Source: Chytriomyces cf. hyalinus JEL632 (taxonomy: Eukaryota > Chytridiomycota > Chytridiomycetes > Chytridiales > Chytriomycetaceae). From it: a stretch of DNA of 64,000 bases. The stretch spans positions 26,226-90,225 of the forward strand of contig JAIWWG010000111.1 in assembly GCA_025435555.1 (NCBI GenBank), in the 5' to 3' direction. A program made the translations under genes and the position numbers. Shown in pieces: positions 1 to 10,600 of this stretch; position 1 is the first letter of the stretch, and each line of letters begins with the position of its first letter. Under the pieces are notes generated by a model. The model had not been told where the DNA came from and searched no databases. It saw nothing but the letters and a program-made list of their open reading frames with translations.

Positions 1-5
1 TAGCG

Positions 6-548
6 TTGAAACGATTGACCGGGTACTTGGTGAACACAAAAGGACTGGAACTAACGTACAGGACCGGAAAGGAGAACTCAATCGAGGCGTGGGTCGATGC
101 CAGTCATCTCAGCGAGGGAGCATATGGAGTGAGTGGACATGCAGTGTTCGTCGGAGGGAACCTAGTCAGCTGGAGATCCCGGAAACAGAAGTTGGTAGCA
201 CTATCATCGATGGAAGCAGAAGTAAATGCGTTAGTAGATGTCATCAAGGAGGTGATGTGGCTAAGAGAGTTACTTACCGATTTGGGTGTCTCGGGTATCA
301 AAACCACCATCTATGAGGATAACCAGGCGGCCATAGCTTCGAGCAGAAACGCCATCATCAACGACCGTACAAGACACATGCTCGGGAAGACCACATTCGT
401 AAGAGAAGCTATCAAGGAACATAACATTGAGTTAGTGTTCATACCTACCAAAGATCAGAAGGCGGATGGACTTACCAAGTCAAAAGGACCAAGCGAGTTC
501 GAGAGGTTCCGAGCCGCGATGGGGTTGGAGACTAGCGTCGCTGGGTAG
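6..548 (+). CDS. Ty1/copia Pol, RNase H C-terminus (partial)
   Basis: This is the 3' end of a Ty1/copia polyprotein; the window starts inside it. The roughly 180 visible residues form the RNase H domain, which degrades the RNA strand during reverse transcription. The acidic catalytic pattern is visible as VDAS (first Asp), SSMEAE (Glu) and EDNQAAI (second Asp). The tail with KADGLTK is characteristic of copia elements. The stop codon at 546-548 is followed by a short purine run (GGGGAG), a plausible polypurine tract, and then directly by the LTR, the expected order for the 3' end of a copia element. The frame is open with no visible lesion, so the element may be young, but gag, integrase and reverse transcriptase lie outside the window. 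Confidence 0.9.
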   Translation: MKRLTGYLVNTKGLELTYRTGKENSIEAWVDASHLSEGAYGVSGHAVFVGGNLVSWRSRKQKLVALSSMEAEVNALVDVIKEVMWLRELLTDLGVSGIKTTIYEDNQAAIASSRNAIINDRTRHMLGKTTFVREAIKEHNIELVFIPTKDQKADGLTKSKGPSEFERFRAAMGLETSVAG

Positions 549-554
549 GGGGAG

Positions 555-744
555 TGTTGGAATCCCCAGCGTCAGTGCCTCGCTCATGAGATTGTTGGGC
601 GGCACTTGGGTGGTTCATGAGATTGTTTTATTGTCGTTCATTAGCCACCGGTTTTCTCTTATTACATTTCTATCGGACTTTATTTTAAGTATTTAACACG
701 GTATGTTCGGACAAATAAAGATTACTCTTTCACAAAACTCAACA
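555..744 (+). repeat. 3' LTR of the copia element
   Basis: A 190-bp segment begins TGTTGGAATCCC and ends CAAAACTCAACA, giving the TGTTG...CAACA inverted termini typical of copia LTRs. It starts six bases after the Pol stop codon. An AATAAA-type polyadenylation signal lies inside near 713-718. The next five bases (ATGAG, 745-749) would be one copy of the target duplication; the other copy is outside the window. Confidence 0.85.
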
Positions 745-804
745 ATGAGTATGAATGCGTACCATTTGGACACACAGATGTTTACATGACTGCGTTCTCT
801 GCAG

Positions 805-1235
805 GCCGGAATACGACGTCCGGATTTTGGAGAGGTATTGTTGGACGCACCTCTTGTACATATTCTGACAGGGGTCGTAGAGTTTCCAGGCGATGGGGCA
901 GAAAAGCGGATCATTGCCTTCCTTTCAGCCGCAAAGGGAGTCGGGACTGTAATCACAGTCCTTATCATATTGGGAATCATCTTTGCACTCTTCCTAAGCT
1001 TTATATTGTGGAGATCGAAAGACCATCCGGCCGTCAAGGCTCTCTCTTTGCCGGAAGCAACGATTTCCTTGATGGGGGCTGTTGTATCATACGCATCGTT
1101 GCTATTCTATCTTGGAGAATTCAACAAATTGTTTTGCAAGTTGCGGATATCGATGTTTCTTCTTGGATTTTCAATGATTATGTCGGCAATGGTCTTCAGG
1201 AGCGCTCTCATGATTTTGATGTTTGGCAAGAAACG
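805..1235 (+). pseudogene. class C GPCR-like transmembrane exon (fragment)
   Basis: A frame downstream of the copia LTR encodes three hydrophobic helices: a first near the motif GTVITVLIILGIIFALFLSF, a second around ISLMGAVVSYASLLFYLGE, and a third around LGFSMIMSAMVFRSALMI ending in FGKKR. Spacing and the FRSALMI...GKKR end resemble TM1-TM3 of class C (GABA-B-like) receptors, where the third helix is followed by a basic intracellular loop. A CTCTGCAG acceptor at 797-804 and a GTGAGG donor after 1235 would frame this as an internal exon. No matching extracellular ligand-binding domain or TM4-TM7 exon is seen nearby, so I call it a fragment. The exon start is uncertain because other frames are also open at 745-840. 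Family assignment is by pattern only. Confidence 0.5.
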
Positions 1236-1300
1236 CGTGAGGAAACCAGCACTTTTGGCGCGTCGCATACGTGTTTTCCTCGGTCGTCGCACGCCCCGCT

Positions 1301-1549
1301 TTATGGAGCAATGATCTGCTGCCTGTCTATTCTCTCCAACAAAAACTTGAAAAGTTCCAACATGAGTAGTGCGAAAAACGCTTTCATTTTGTCGAGGTCG
1401 CGAACTTCGCACTGGCAGGAAAATGCTTCAAGTAATCGATAAAACTCATCAGAATCGATGCGTGCGCTGACCGCAGTCTTTAATTTGGCATGTAATTCAT
1501 GCGCAGGTAGGTGCACCAACGGTTGGAAACAAGAATCGACACCAAGCAA
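1301..1549 (-). other. small minus-strand open frame, hypothetical
   Basis: An 82-codon frame without an ATG at its beginning, rich in predicted helix (segments such as SDEFYRLLEAFSCQC and FFALLMLELFKFLLE). It overlaps the tail of the GPCR-like exon region in antisense. It could be an exon of an unrecognised gene or chance. I do not recognise a family. Confidence 0.15.
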
Positions 1550-1678
1550 GACAAGTCACAAAAAATGTGTTGCAGTTGATCGTAACCTTTCCAATCAAAA
1601 AACGTACGTGCGCATCAACGAAGGAGGTACACCATGTAACACGCAATGTAACCGCTGGCATCTCCAGTCTTCCACGAA

Positions 1679-1710
1679 GACCGACCGACCGACCGACCGA
1701 CCGACCGACC
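1679..1710. repeat. (GACC)8 microsatellite
   Basis: Eight perfect tandem copies of the tetranucleotide GACC. The rest of 1550-2177 shows no convincing gene. Confidence 0.95.
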
Positions 1711-2185
1711 AGCAAATCACACGCGAAAAGTAGATTTTATATTAGTACTAGCTACATACACACAGGCTAACTATGAAGATCTCCACCTTATCCATGGTAC
1801 CGCTGAATGCTTGATGTCTGTGTGGAGCCTTGCCTCCTTCAGTAGAATGTGACACCTGCTAATGTGAGATATGGCCTAAGCTCTATGTCCGATATGCCTC
1901 CATGAAGCCAATTATAGACGCTCTAGGTTTACGACTAGTTTACATGAGGATCCTTATTACAGCAGTCAGTGTTAATAAACATTGTCGCCATTAAGAATCA
2001 AAAAGATTCAACTCAACAAACAAGGGAGTCCACCCACCATCATGATCATGTCTGGAGATCTGTGTGTGTATGTCAGATGAGTACGTCAGTTCTTCCCATT
2101 CTTACTTCAGCTGATGCATGCATGCATGAATGTATTTGATGCAATTTTTGATTGACGCGTTGGAGTGATTCATCACTAACAGACA

Positions 2186-2286
2186 CACCTAGTCTGAATT
2201 AAGGGGTGGACAAAAGTCGGAATTTAATTAAATAAATACCCCGATTTAAGTCCCCCCCTGGCATGAAATTCACCGTGAAAAAGAAA
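2186..2286 (+). repeat. KDZ left terminal inverted repeat
   Basis: 101 bp matching the reverse complement of 8169-8269 with only scattered substitutions. It carries an AT-rich stretch and, near its inner end, ATGAAATTCACCGTGAAAAA, which on the other side supplies the start codon of the leftward gene. Here that ATG opens a short frame that is out of register with the transposase. Confidence 0.93.
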
Positions 2287-2296
2287 CAGCAAGAAC

Positions 2297-4980
2297 ATGG
2301 GCCCACCCAAGCAGCGAGGTCGGCCACCCAAAATCGACCAGTACGTAGGTCTGCCTGCAGCAAAACGAGTAACTAAGCGACGACAAGCAGCATCTGCCGA
2401 AATCGAATTCAATGAGGACGAATTCCTGACCTGGATGCGGAGGGATCCTCACCCATCTGACCATGTGCCGCCAGCGCCACAAGCAAGAACACAGCAGTTG
2501 GAACCCCAATCGCAACATCCAGCACCAGCAGACGAAGCTGCAGACGATCCAGCCTGTTGTGTCACGGATGCCTTTGACGAAGCCGTTTCAAACCAAACTG
2601 TCGACAATCCTTCAGACACGGACACAGACATGGACGAAGATTTCGAATTTTGTACTGTTGGAGAGGATGGCCTGCTTACAGATGCACCGTCAAGGCATCA
2701 CCAACGCGAGTGCCAGAAGTTCGTTGACTTTGACAATCACAAGGCTGGTATGCTTGCCGAATATGCGAAGCTGGTCACTGCGAATCTTACTGGCTGCATT
2801 TGCAGTGTTGATGGTTGTGAAATGGTGGCAGTTTATCGATGCTACACATGTCGAAGTGCCGGCATTTTGAAGTCAGCCCACTGCGAAGCGCATGCAGGGA
2901 TTCACTGGAACGAAACACTATGCCATCGAATTCTTAATGCCTCAGACCAACCCCTGGAGCGCAATTTACGTCGACTGGATTGCTGCGAAATGTCACCTGT
3001 TCACAGTGGGAATGTTGCACAGCTGAATACGCAAGACTGCAGCGAACAAGTCGTATGTCACACTTGCATCAATCACAGCATTTCATCTATGCTCATGGGG
3101 CTTGGCTTCATGGTGAACAGAGTTGCAAAGCCAGGTTTGTATAATCTGAATTCTCATGCCAAATATTGACACACAAACATCTTGCAGATCACGCGTTTGC
3201 TGTCCCTATGGTGCAAGTAGCATTGAAAGCTCGAATTCATGGAACCTCATACGAAAGCTGCGCTGCAATTTTTTTCTCTGATGCATCAAAGAGTGCTCGA
3301 AATAAAGGACTGTATCAACCATTCATGGATGCAGTTCGGTTCTTTTCTGGATTGTCGCAGGCTGTTCAACATGGAACAGTTTATGCACCTGATACTGTCG
3401 GTTGGGGTAAAACAGTGTGTCCTATGTGTGAAGGAAATGGAGATGGCAAGTATCCAATTGTTTTGAAGCAAATGGATGGATTTGAATCAGCGCGAAAGAG
3501 AGCAGTTGCGTATGGTGGGGGTCACAATCATGGGCACTACAGTTGGTCTCGTCAGTTCTGGTGCAAACCTGGTGAGGACTATGTTGCTGGAGCCAGTGAG
3601 AAAGGAATGACTGCGACAGTTGAGAGCCTTGGCTGCTCATCCCGGCACCATTCTGGAGAAGAAGAGAGAAGTCTGGCAAAGAAACGAAATCAGCAAAGCC
3701 AATATGATCGAATTGTCCATCAAGGCTGCATGCATGATTTCTTTGAGCGGATTTTCAGTATGTTCAACTGCTTCAGTCTGCACTTCAAATACTCAAGTTT
3801 TGTTACAGATGCAAAAGGGGAGCGGCTGTTGTACTGTGACACAGTGATTCAAATGGTTCGCAAGCAATATCCAAATCGCGAATTGATACTGTCATATGAC
3901 GTGATATGTAAAGAAATAGCACATTTGCAGCAACCGTACATGCTGCGGACAAAAGTCGAAATGCCGTACATTGCAGTGCTTCCAGTTATGCATGCTCAAG
4001 CACATTCCAAAGAATGCCAAATCAAATTCAGTCCGCGAATTATTGCAGGCCTTGGAACAAAACTTGATGGTGAGGGGGTGGAGCGAGAGAACTCAAGGCT
4101 TGCGAAAAGCATTGGGCTGACAGTCGGTGAAACAGAAGGCAATCGTGAACTAGATATCTCACTCATTGCAGAAGACTACAACCGTTCAAAGCTGCGATCA
4201 GCTTTGAAAATCATTTCGCGTAAATTGGATCTGGCGTACATGGACTTGGCATCAATTGAAGCTGCTATTGGTATCCCCTCAGACTTAAACAGAGGGAGCT
4301 ATAGACGTTTTATTGATGAAAACAACACTTGGCGAACCAATCTGATGAAAGATCGTTGCAATCATAATTCTGACATGACATCTGTTGAGGAGGAGATGTA
4401 CCTGCTTCGCGAACAAGCTGATGAACAAGCTCGTACAATCACCCGTACAAGGAAAATCCTTAAGACTCATGTCGGCACAAATGTAGCATCAAAACTTCGC
4501 CGCCACCTCAAATCTCAATACAATCAGTTGAACTCTATTCTGGACAAACTCAACAACCTAAGCAATGGAACATCTGATATAACTGTTCAGCAAATCATTG
4601 ATGAACTGGAATTGAAAGGCATATTAGAGGAAGCATTGACTCAAAAGTATTGGCGAGGAGTTGAGGACATTTACCATTGGCGACACGCGTTGCGAAACTT
4701 CATAAAGTTTTATGAAAAGCGTGTGGACAATCACAATGGGCAATGGGTGCAGCGACTGGAGGCTGTTGACATGTGCGACAGCCCTTTGCTATCTAAGGAA
4801 GCTTTCAAAGCAATTCTTAGAAGAAACCTGAGAGAGGAGACGGGATTTCTTGAACGTGGTCGGGACTTGGAACAAAACTATGCTACTGGCCGGAAACCTT
4901 ATCTTAATACCCACTTAAGTCAGGTACATGAAGGGTTCAAGCTGAAGATTCACAAATTGCACTTTCAATTAAAGATTTAA
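2297..4980 (+). CDS. KDZ transposase with CxC cysteine cluster
   Basis: A two-exon gene: exon 1 is 2297-3134, exon 2 is 3188-4980, with a 53-nt GT-AG intron (GTTTGT...CTTGCAG) that joins the frames exactly. The product is 876 residues. The N-terminus has an AT-hook-like RGRPPK (residues 7-12), then an acidic stretch. A cysteine/histidine cluster at about residues 167-210 (CIC-x4-C, YRCYTC, C-x2-H, H, C) matches the CxC zinc-binding module of KDZ proteins. The RNase H-fold transposase core follows: YDVICK near residue 516 carries the probable first catalytic Asp; MHAQAHSKEC and GLGTKLDGEGVER (Glu575/Glu578) carry the later conserved His, Cys and Glu. The tail is helical. It would excise and reinsert the element at its inverted repeats. 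The start ATG lies just inside the left repeat. Confidence 0.88.
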
Positions 4981-5930
4981 AAGGTCCCCATTGCTTAATA
5001 TTGCATGCCAACCAAATCAACCTTTAGAGGAGAATAAGATGGGAGATAAGAATGATATTGCAGAGACTGACACTAAGCCTTGCTATGCAGATCCTCCTTC
5101 TAAGTTGTGAGTATGTTCTGTGATGCGTTGAACACCAAAGACGCGTCAAATTTCCTGCCCAGTTTGAAAACTTCAGTTTCACAGCAAGCATGTAAGGTTA
5201 TGAAGTACAAATCAGTAAATGAAGAGATTTGAAAGTACTGTCTGGAAGTGTTTCAAGTTAGACTTGCCAACTTGATCAAACAGCAATTACCAAGCGCATC
5301 ATGCCTGAAAAGTCATGGCTGTTTATACACATCCTTGATAACCCTTGATAACCTATTTCAAATGGGCATAACAATGGCTTTGGTATTTGGTGGCCATCTT
5401 CACAGCTTTGAAACATGTTGTCAGTCTGTTTGCTGCATTTCCATCCTGGAAGTCAGTATCATGCAGTCACAGTGTTGCAGTGGTTTGAAATTGCAACAGT
5501 TTGCTAAGAATCTTTATTCAGGTGAGGTACCTGAACCTCATCTGTCGCATGTTTGTTCATTCAGGTCTTCCTGCTTTGCCCATCTGTTTGTCGCATTCCA
5601 AGTTAAACATAAATAAAAACATGCTGAAAATTACTCCCAATAGTCCCTACAAGCACGCTGTCTTGGGGCGTCCATCGGATCAGGATCCAATCATGGCATA
5701 AGCGTAAGTTGAGTCTTTGCAAGGCTGAGGCAGTTATTCCTCAATCTCAGTTGTTTGCCATACACCCCTAGATTGTGAACTGCCACTTGTCCCTGTCAGC
5801 CACTGCTCTCTTTGGCCTCTACTCTCCTATTTGTAGCCTGGAGCCCTGGGGGCAATGGTGAAGCGGCTGAATCCATCTGGACAATCTGCCATGGCTCAAG
5901 CATGTTGCCTGCCATGATGATGCTCACTCA

Positions 5931-6299
5931 CGCATTTTGATCCCCAAAACTATTTCTCACGCATCTTGTTCCCGAAACACTGTTTCTCACGCACCTTGAT
6001 CCCCGAACGCTATTTCTCACGCATTTTGGTCCCCGAAACGCTATTTCTCACGCATCTTGATCCCCAAACGCTATTTCTCACGCGTTTTGACCCCCGAAAC
6101 GCTATTTCTCACGCATTTTGGTCCCCGAAACGCTATTTCTCACGCATCTTGATCTCCAAACGCTATTCTCACGCATTTTGACCCCCGAAACACTATTTCT
6201 CACGCATTTTGGTCCCCGAAACGCTATTTCTCACGCATCTTGATCCCCAAACGCTATTCTCACGCATTTTGACCCCCGAAACGCTATTTCTCACGCATA
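5931..6299. repeat. 29-31-bp minisatellite with trimer higher-order pattern
   Basis: About twelve tandem units of the form CACGCATTTTGGTCCCCGAA plus ACGCTATTTCT. Units differ at the same few bases, and types alternate in a repeating three-unit order (TTTTGGTCC, TCTTGATCC, TTTTGACCC), seen three times from about 6020 to 6290. It lies between the two KDZ gene blocks. Open frames across it are a by-product of the repeat. Confidence 0.92.
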
Positions 6300-6533
6300 T
6301 CGTGCATGTGCCACTACAAGTGACGGTCATCTGCCCACCTTTTTCGAAATCTGCGCAATTTTGGAACACGGCTCTTCTGGCCGACACGTAACTTGTATTA
6401 TCGAAATTGTGTAATATTGGAGTCAGGTGGTTGAGATGACAGATGATGGTGCTGCTATAGTGTGAGTAAACTTTATTTGTGTGGCTTAGCGTGCGCAATT
6501 CAAGCAGCTTGTTGATGCTGTTTTTATTTTAGA

Positions 6534-8192
6534 TCAATTAAACTGCATATTAAGCATTGTTGTGATGGCCTCAACTCCGCCACAAGCTGGAATCATCAAC
6601 TGAGTAGAATTGGAGCTGCCGCTAGAAAACATAGCTGCGTCCAAAGTTTCGATTTCATCTGCACCCAGGCGTGAGTCCGGCAAGTTTCCTTGATTGTCAA
6701 TGTATTCTTGATCAGTGTTTTCGTCCATAGGCGTCCCACTGGCAACTGCATCAGTTTCTGCAAGCAACACTGGATTTCGCTCCAGTATATCCAATTCAAT
6801 CTCATTGAAGTTTGCATACTTGGCAACAGAACTTGGCCAGTCTGTTTGTTGTTAGTTTAGTGAATAGCATGTTCATATTAAAGTGTTTTTGTACACACTC
6901 ATCATTCGAACTCCATGGACTTTTCCTTCCCGCAGTTCCCTTAGTGGAACTCTTGTTGCATCAGGCTTGAACTTTTGATACAGTCTCAGCAAATCTCCCT
7001 GGAATGTTGCACGTCGCGCGTGCACTCCTCCAACAGCCACTTTTCGAAGAGCAATTATGTTACTGTTTGGCCCCATCCTTTGCCTCAGATCTAAGAATGT
7101 CAGCACTTTGGATGTCTGGTACTGTATATCCCCTTTCGCTGTTTGTCTCATAGTTTGTTCAGCTAAATCTCCAAGAGCCACAGAGACAATGCGGCGATTG
7201 TCATCTGATTCGTATGGCAATCTTGAAGTGCCAACATGAGTTCCACCAATCTTCACTAATAGAGGTTTCAGTTATCAATCCAGTCAAAGGCTGTTTTGTA
7301 ACATACCAAAATTTCTGATTGCAGTTGCCATCGTCAAATAAGCCTTTCGCTGTGCTTCCCGTATTTCTGAAATGCTTCCTCCAGTTGAGTCCATATTTTC
7401 TTTACTTGCATATATCTGATCGCGTGCCATTCTTTCGTATTCATCACGCTCATCTTGACTCAGAGCTGCCCATTTACTCCCAAGCTGTACACCAGACTCA
7501 GAGGTGACCATTTGAAACTTGTTCATCCGAAGCAGTTCAGCCTGACTGTTGTCTTTCTTCAGGGCTTTGTTTGCATCTGTGTGAGGCTGTTGTGACTGCT
7601 GTCGCAAATATGATGCAACTGTCTTACCGTTAAGATCTCTCCCAAGCTTCCGCAGAAACATCTGGTAGCCGGGCATCTTTTCGGAGGCGACAATGCGCAC
7701 TTTGCGAGGCCTCTGCACCAGGATGTCATTGAGTTCTTGCAGATCAGCAGGACTTGACAGATTCTTCTCAGGTTGCTGATCACAGGTGGGTTCTGGTCCC
7801 GCTGCAGGCACAGCACGTACATCCCCTGCGGCTTTTCTCCTTGCCTGCCGATAGTTGTTGATGAAAATCTGAAATGCACTGTTAACAATCCTCAACCCAG
7901 TTATGCATTGTCATTGAATAAACAGGATTGAAACAACCTTTATTGTTTCGATGTCACATTGCAACTCTGTGCTCAAAGCAGTGATTCTGTCAGTGCAGCT
8001 CACTTGATTCACCAGTCCTGCATGGTCGACTTCATGGCGCACTCGACCCTTCTGTTCTTTTGTCAATGGCATCTGAGTTGTTTGCATGTGCAGTGGGTAA
8101 GTTGTCTGCTCATGAGAGGCTGTTGTGACTACATTCACCTTGGTGTCCGAACTTTTGTTCCAAGTCTTTTTCTTTTTCACGGTGAATTTCAT
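6534..8192 (-). CDS. KDZ-borne accessory protein with HMG-box-like segment
   Basis: Four exons on the minus strand: 8192-7938, 7868-7307, 7255-6899 and 6841-6534. GT-AG introns of 69, 51 and 57 nt restore one frame of 493 residues. The start ATG lies inside the right terminal inverted repeat. Exon 2 contains MPGYQMFLRKLGRDL and, after an insertion, GSKWAALSQDERDEYERMAR, which together resemble the first and third helices of an HMG-box DNA-binding domain. The last exon is acidic and ends near MLNMQFN. I do not recognise the whole protein. A plausible but unproven role is DNA binding during transposition. The gene converges on the transposase gene. Confidence 0.75.
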
Positions 8193-8269
8193 CCCAGAAG
8201 AGGACTTAAATCGGGGTATTTATTCAATTAAATTCCGACTTTTGTCCACCCCTTAATTCAGACAAGGTG
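8169..8269 (-). repeat. KDZ right terminal inverted repeat
   Basis: 101 bp, inverted match to 2186-2286. The start codon of the leftward accessory gene (8192-8190) lies within it. The 8-bp duplication AACAGACA follows at 8270-8277. Confidence 0.93.
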
Positions 8270-8315
8270 AACAGACAGCTTCTTTATTTATATATTCAAA
8301 TATTTACACTACGGG

Positions 8316-8705
8316 CAATAAATATTCTTGCACAAGAATCCTCAAAAATTCTTGTGGATGAATTTCGAGGATTCTTGCACAAGAGCGCTCAACAAGCCTC
8401 TTGCCCAAGAATGCAGAAAATTCTTGTGCAAGAATATGGATATTCATCCACAAGAATGCGCGATATTCTTGTGGATGAATACTGGTATTCTTGCACAAGA
8501 ATCGGGATTTCCCGACATTCTTGCACAAGAATCCGGATTTCATGCTTGTGCAGGAATACAGTTGCCGATGCTTGCGCAAGAATGCTCAACAAGCATCTTG
8601 CACAAGAATCCCACAGAAATTGATCTACAAGAATGCTGCCAGAATTGATCCACAAGAGCACCACAAAATTGATCCACAAGACTTCACGCGTATTCTTGCC
8701 AATTA
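8316..8705. repeat. left subterminal repeat array of the CACTA-type element
   Basis: A dense run of near-palindromic motifs of the types ATTCTTGCACAAGAAT, ATTCTTGTGGATGAAT and AATTGATCCACAAGA, spaced by about 5-15 bases and present in both orientations. In CACTA elements such arrays are transposase-binding sites. Open frames through this block are artefacts of the repeats. Confidence 0.88.
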
Positions 8706-9665
8706 ATGCAGAATTTAATAATTATTAAATAAAATCCTTTTTTTATTGATGATAAATAGCGGAGGAACAGAAAGGAAGGAATGGTGAATTAAGGAATCAT
8801 TGAAGAATTAAAGATGCTCGACGTTCGCAGAGCAGCGCGGCAGTGCGCATTGAATCCGCGCTAAGAAGAGATGCTCGCGCGCGTGGAGTTCTTGGCGTGA
8901 TAGCTGTTTGATGCAGCCAGAAGCGTTAAATTGTCGGCTCGAACGCAATAAAATAAATTGGCGACTTCTCACTTCTTTTTTCCAGCGCAGAGAGAATCTC
9001 TGGGCACATGCTGTTCAATCAATTTATATTGGCAGTTGCCTGCGACAGTCAGAGGGTCGGATGTTAGATCAGTTCATAAATGATGTTAATAAAACAGAGA
9101 CGCCTTACATTGTAACATTATACGCGGAGAATCCATACTCATCAGAGGAACTGCGTGGCTGGACTTGACTGTCAGGTTGCGACAAGGCTGAATGAAGGAA
9201 GGGAAAGCTGATTGGGCTGTTCAGCATTTGCAGAGTGATGATAAGGTTGTTGATGCAAACCTGCATGCTGACGGATTGCTGTGAGTGGGCTTGCCTCACC
9301 TGTTGGGAGGCGTGTTGGGAGGGGACTGATCGGCTCGACTGGTCATACTGGCTGAAAAAGGGAGAATCATCTTGATTTGATGTGTATGACGCGCAACTGA
9401 TAAATAAATATCCCACAAAAATCCCCGAAAGCAGAATTGAGATGAACAACATTGATGAACACTCCTTCAAGAATTTGAAGTGTCTTTATTCATTTGTATA
9501 CCGTTCAATATTTCGTGCAAGTTCTTTGATCTGTGCACGCGTCAAATTGCTTGTTGCTGCCAATCTTTGTCGATAAAAAAAATTCAAGATTCACTGGACG
9601 AGAAGCCATTGGTCGAATCCATCCATTCACCTCCTTCTGTCTATCTGTCCGTCCGAAGACACCTC

Positions 9666-9947
9666 TCAAACCTCTCCAATGCGCCTGGAGACGTTTGAGT
9701 GGCCGTCTTTGGCAGCATCTCTCTCCAATCTCTGCCATATTGCATCTGCGCTTGCTATCATCACATCTTCGGTCCAGTCCACGCCGAAGCGGCGTGCTTG
9801 CTTATGAGGGGTACCTGGGCTTGCAGGGCAGCAGCAGCGAACCAGGAGTAATCTGTCGAAGCCCCTTCCCTCGTCTTGCGGAGCCACCAATCTTTCCGAA
9901 CACACGCTGCAGCTATGGAATATGAAGTCATTGTTTGGCAATCTCAC
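9666..9947 (-). other. open frame inside the CACTA-type element, hypothetical
   Basis: A 93-codon ATG frame with segments such as RRFGVDWTEDVMI and ADAIWQRLERDAAKDG that look protein-like. Possible GT/AG sites exist around it, so it may be part of a spliced cargo gene or a captured host fragment. No family recognised. Other frames nearby (9105-9470 minus, with a hydrophobic start) are no better supported. Confidence 0.2.
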
Positions 9948-10269
9948 GCCGCTGGAATTGCCGGTATCAATCCATCTTTATTGCTCAATCCTTTCTTGGC
10001 GAAATTGTGTCGAAGTGAGTTCTTTCACCCACATCTCACATGGAACCTTCTTGTGTGGAATCCTCATCTCTTTTGTTCTCATATTCTTAATTCTCGTCTA
10101 TTTTATTCAGTTATTCTCCTATTTTTTCTATTTTCACCTCAACGCCATGCCAACTCTGTTAAAATAAACACGTCGCATCTTTATTGTTCATTGACAGTCT
10201 TCTTGTTGCTCCGTTTCCCAGCGTTTTCGTTCAAAGCGACCATTTTTATTCAGCTGCTGCTCTCTTGTT

Positions 10270-10600
10270 AGGGTTCATTCACGTGTGTGCGCATTCCTGT
10301 GGATCAATTTCTGTGCTGTGGATTCTTGTCAACTAATTCAGCCGTCCTCACATTCTTGTGGATCAATTCCGGCAGCATTCTTGTGGATCAATTTGTGTGG
10401 ATTCTTGTCAACTAATTCAGCCCGTCTCGCATTCTTGCACAAGAATATTCTCGAATTCTTGTCAATTGAATTCATTTCTTGTCTTGCACAAGAATATTCC
10501 GGCATTCTTCCACAAGAATCACCCGCATGCTTGCACAAGACTTTTCGCATTCTTGTGCAAGAATATTTTCCAGAAATCAATTCACAAGAATAAAAATTGC
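10270..10600. repeat. right subterminal repeat array of the CACTA-type element
   Basis: The same motif family as at 8316-8705 (ATTCTTGTGGATCAATT, ATTCTTGCACAAGAATA, ATTCTTGTCAACTAATT), mostly in the orientation inverted to the left array, ending at the terminal repeat near 10586-10608. Confidence 0.88.

Larger units (their letters stand above)
2186..8269. mobile_element. complete KDZ transposon
   Basis: A 6084-bp element bounded by 101-bp terminal inverted repeats that begin CACCT[A/T]GTCTGAATTAAG. It is flanked by a perfect 8-bp direct repeat, AACAGACA, at 2178-2185 and 8270-8277. Kyakuja-Dileera-Zisupton (KDZ) elements are known for 8-bp target duplications. Inside are a spliced KDZ transposase reading rightward (2297-4980), a non-coding middle with a minisatellite (about 5930-6300), and a four-exon second gene reading leftward (8192-6534). 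Both genes keep open frames after splicing, so the element may be autonomous and recently inserted. Nothing gene-like was found at 4981-5930. Confidence 0.93.

Noticed and set aside
1458-1770. Frames across the GACC microsatellite
   Set aside because: Thr-Asp-Arg-Pro runs come from the tetranucleotide repeat only.
5248-5616. A 122-codon frame within the KDZ element after the transposase
   Set aside because: Composition looks like random translation. No splice connection to the transposase could be justified.
5966-6498. Open frames through the minisatellite on both strands
   Set aside because: The period of about 31 bp cycles all frames, and the peptides are only translated repeat units.
2192-8263. 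KDZ boundaries at the shorter repeat beginning GTCTGAATT
   Set aside because: Extending the repeat to CACCT reveals a perfect 8-bp duplication (AACAGACA); the shorter version leaves flanks that do not match.
8267-8706. Several overlapping frames, and a CRISPR-like look, in the palindrome-rich block
   Set aside because: Motifs have variable spacing and both orientations and sit at the ends of a CACTA element. This is a eukaryotic transposon feature, not a CRISPR array.
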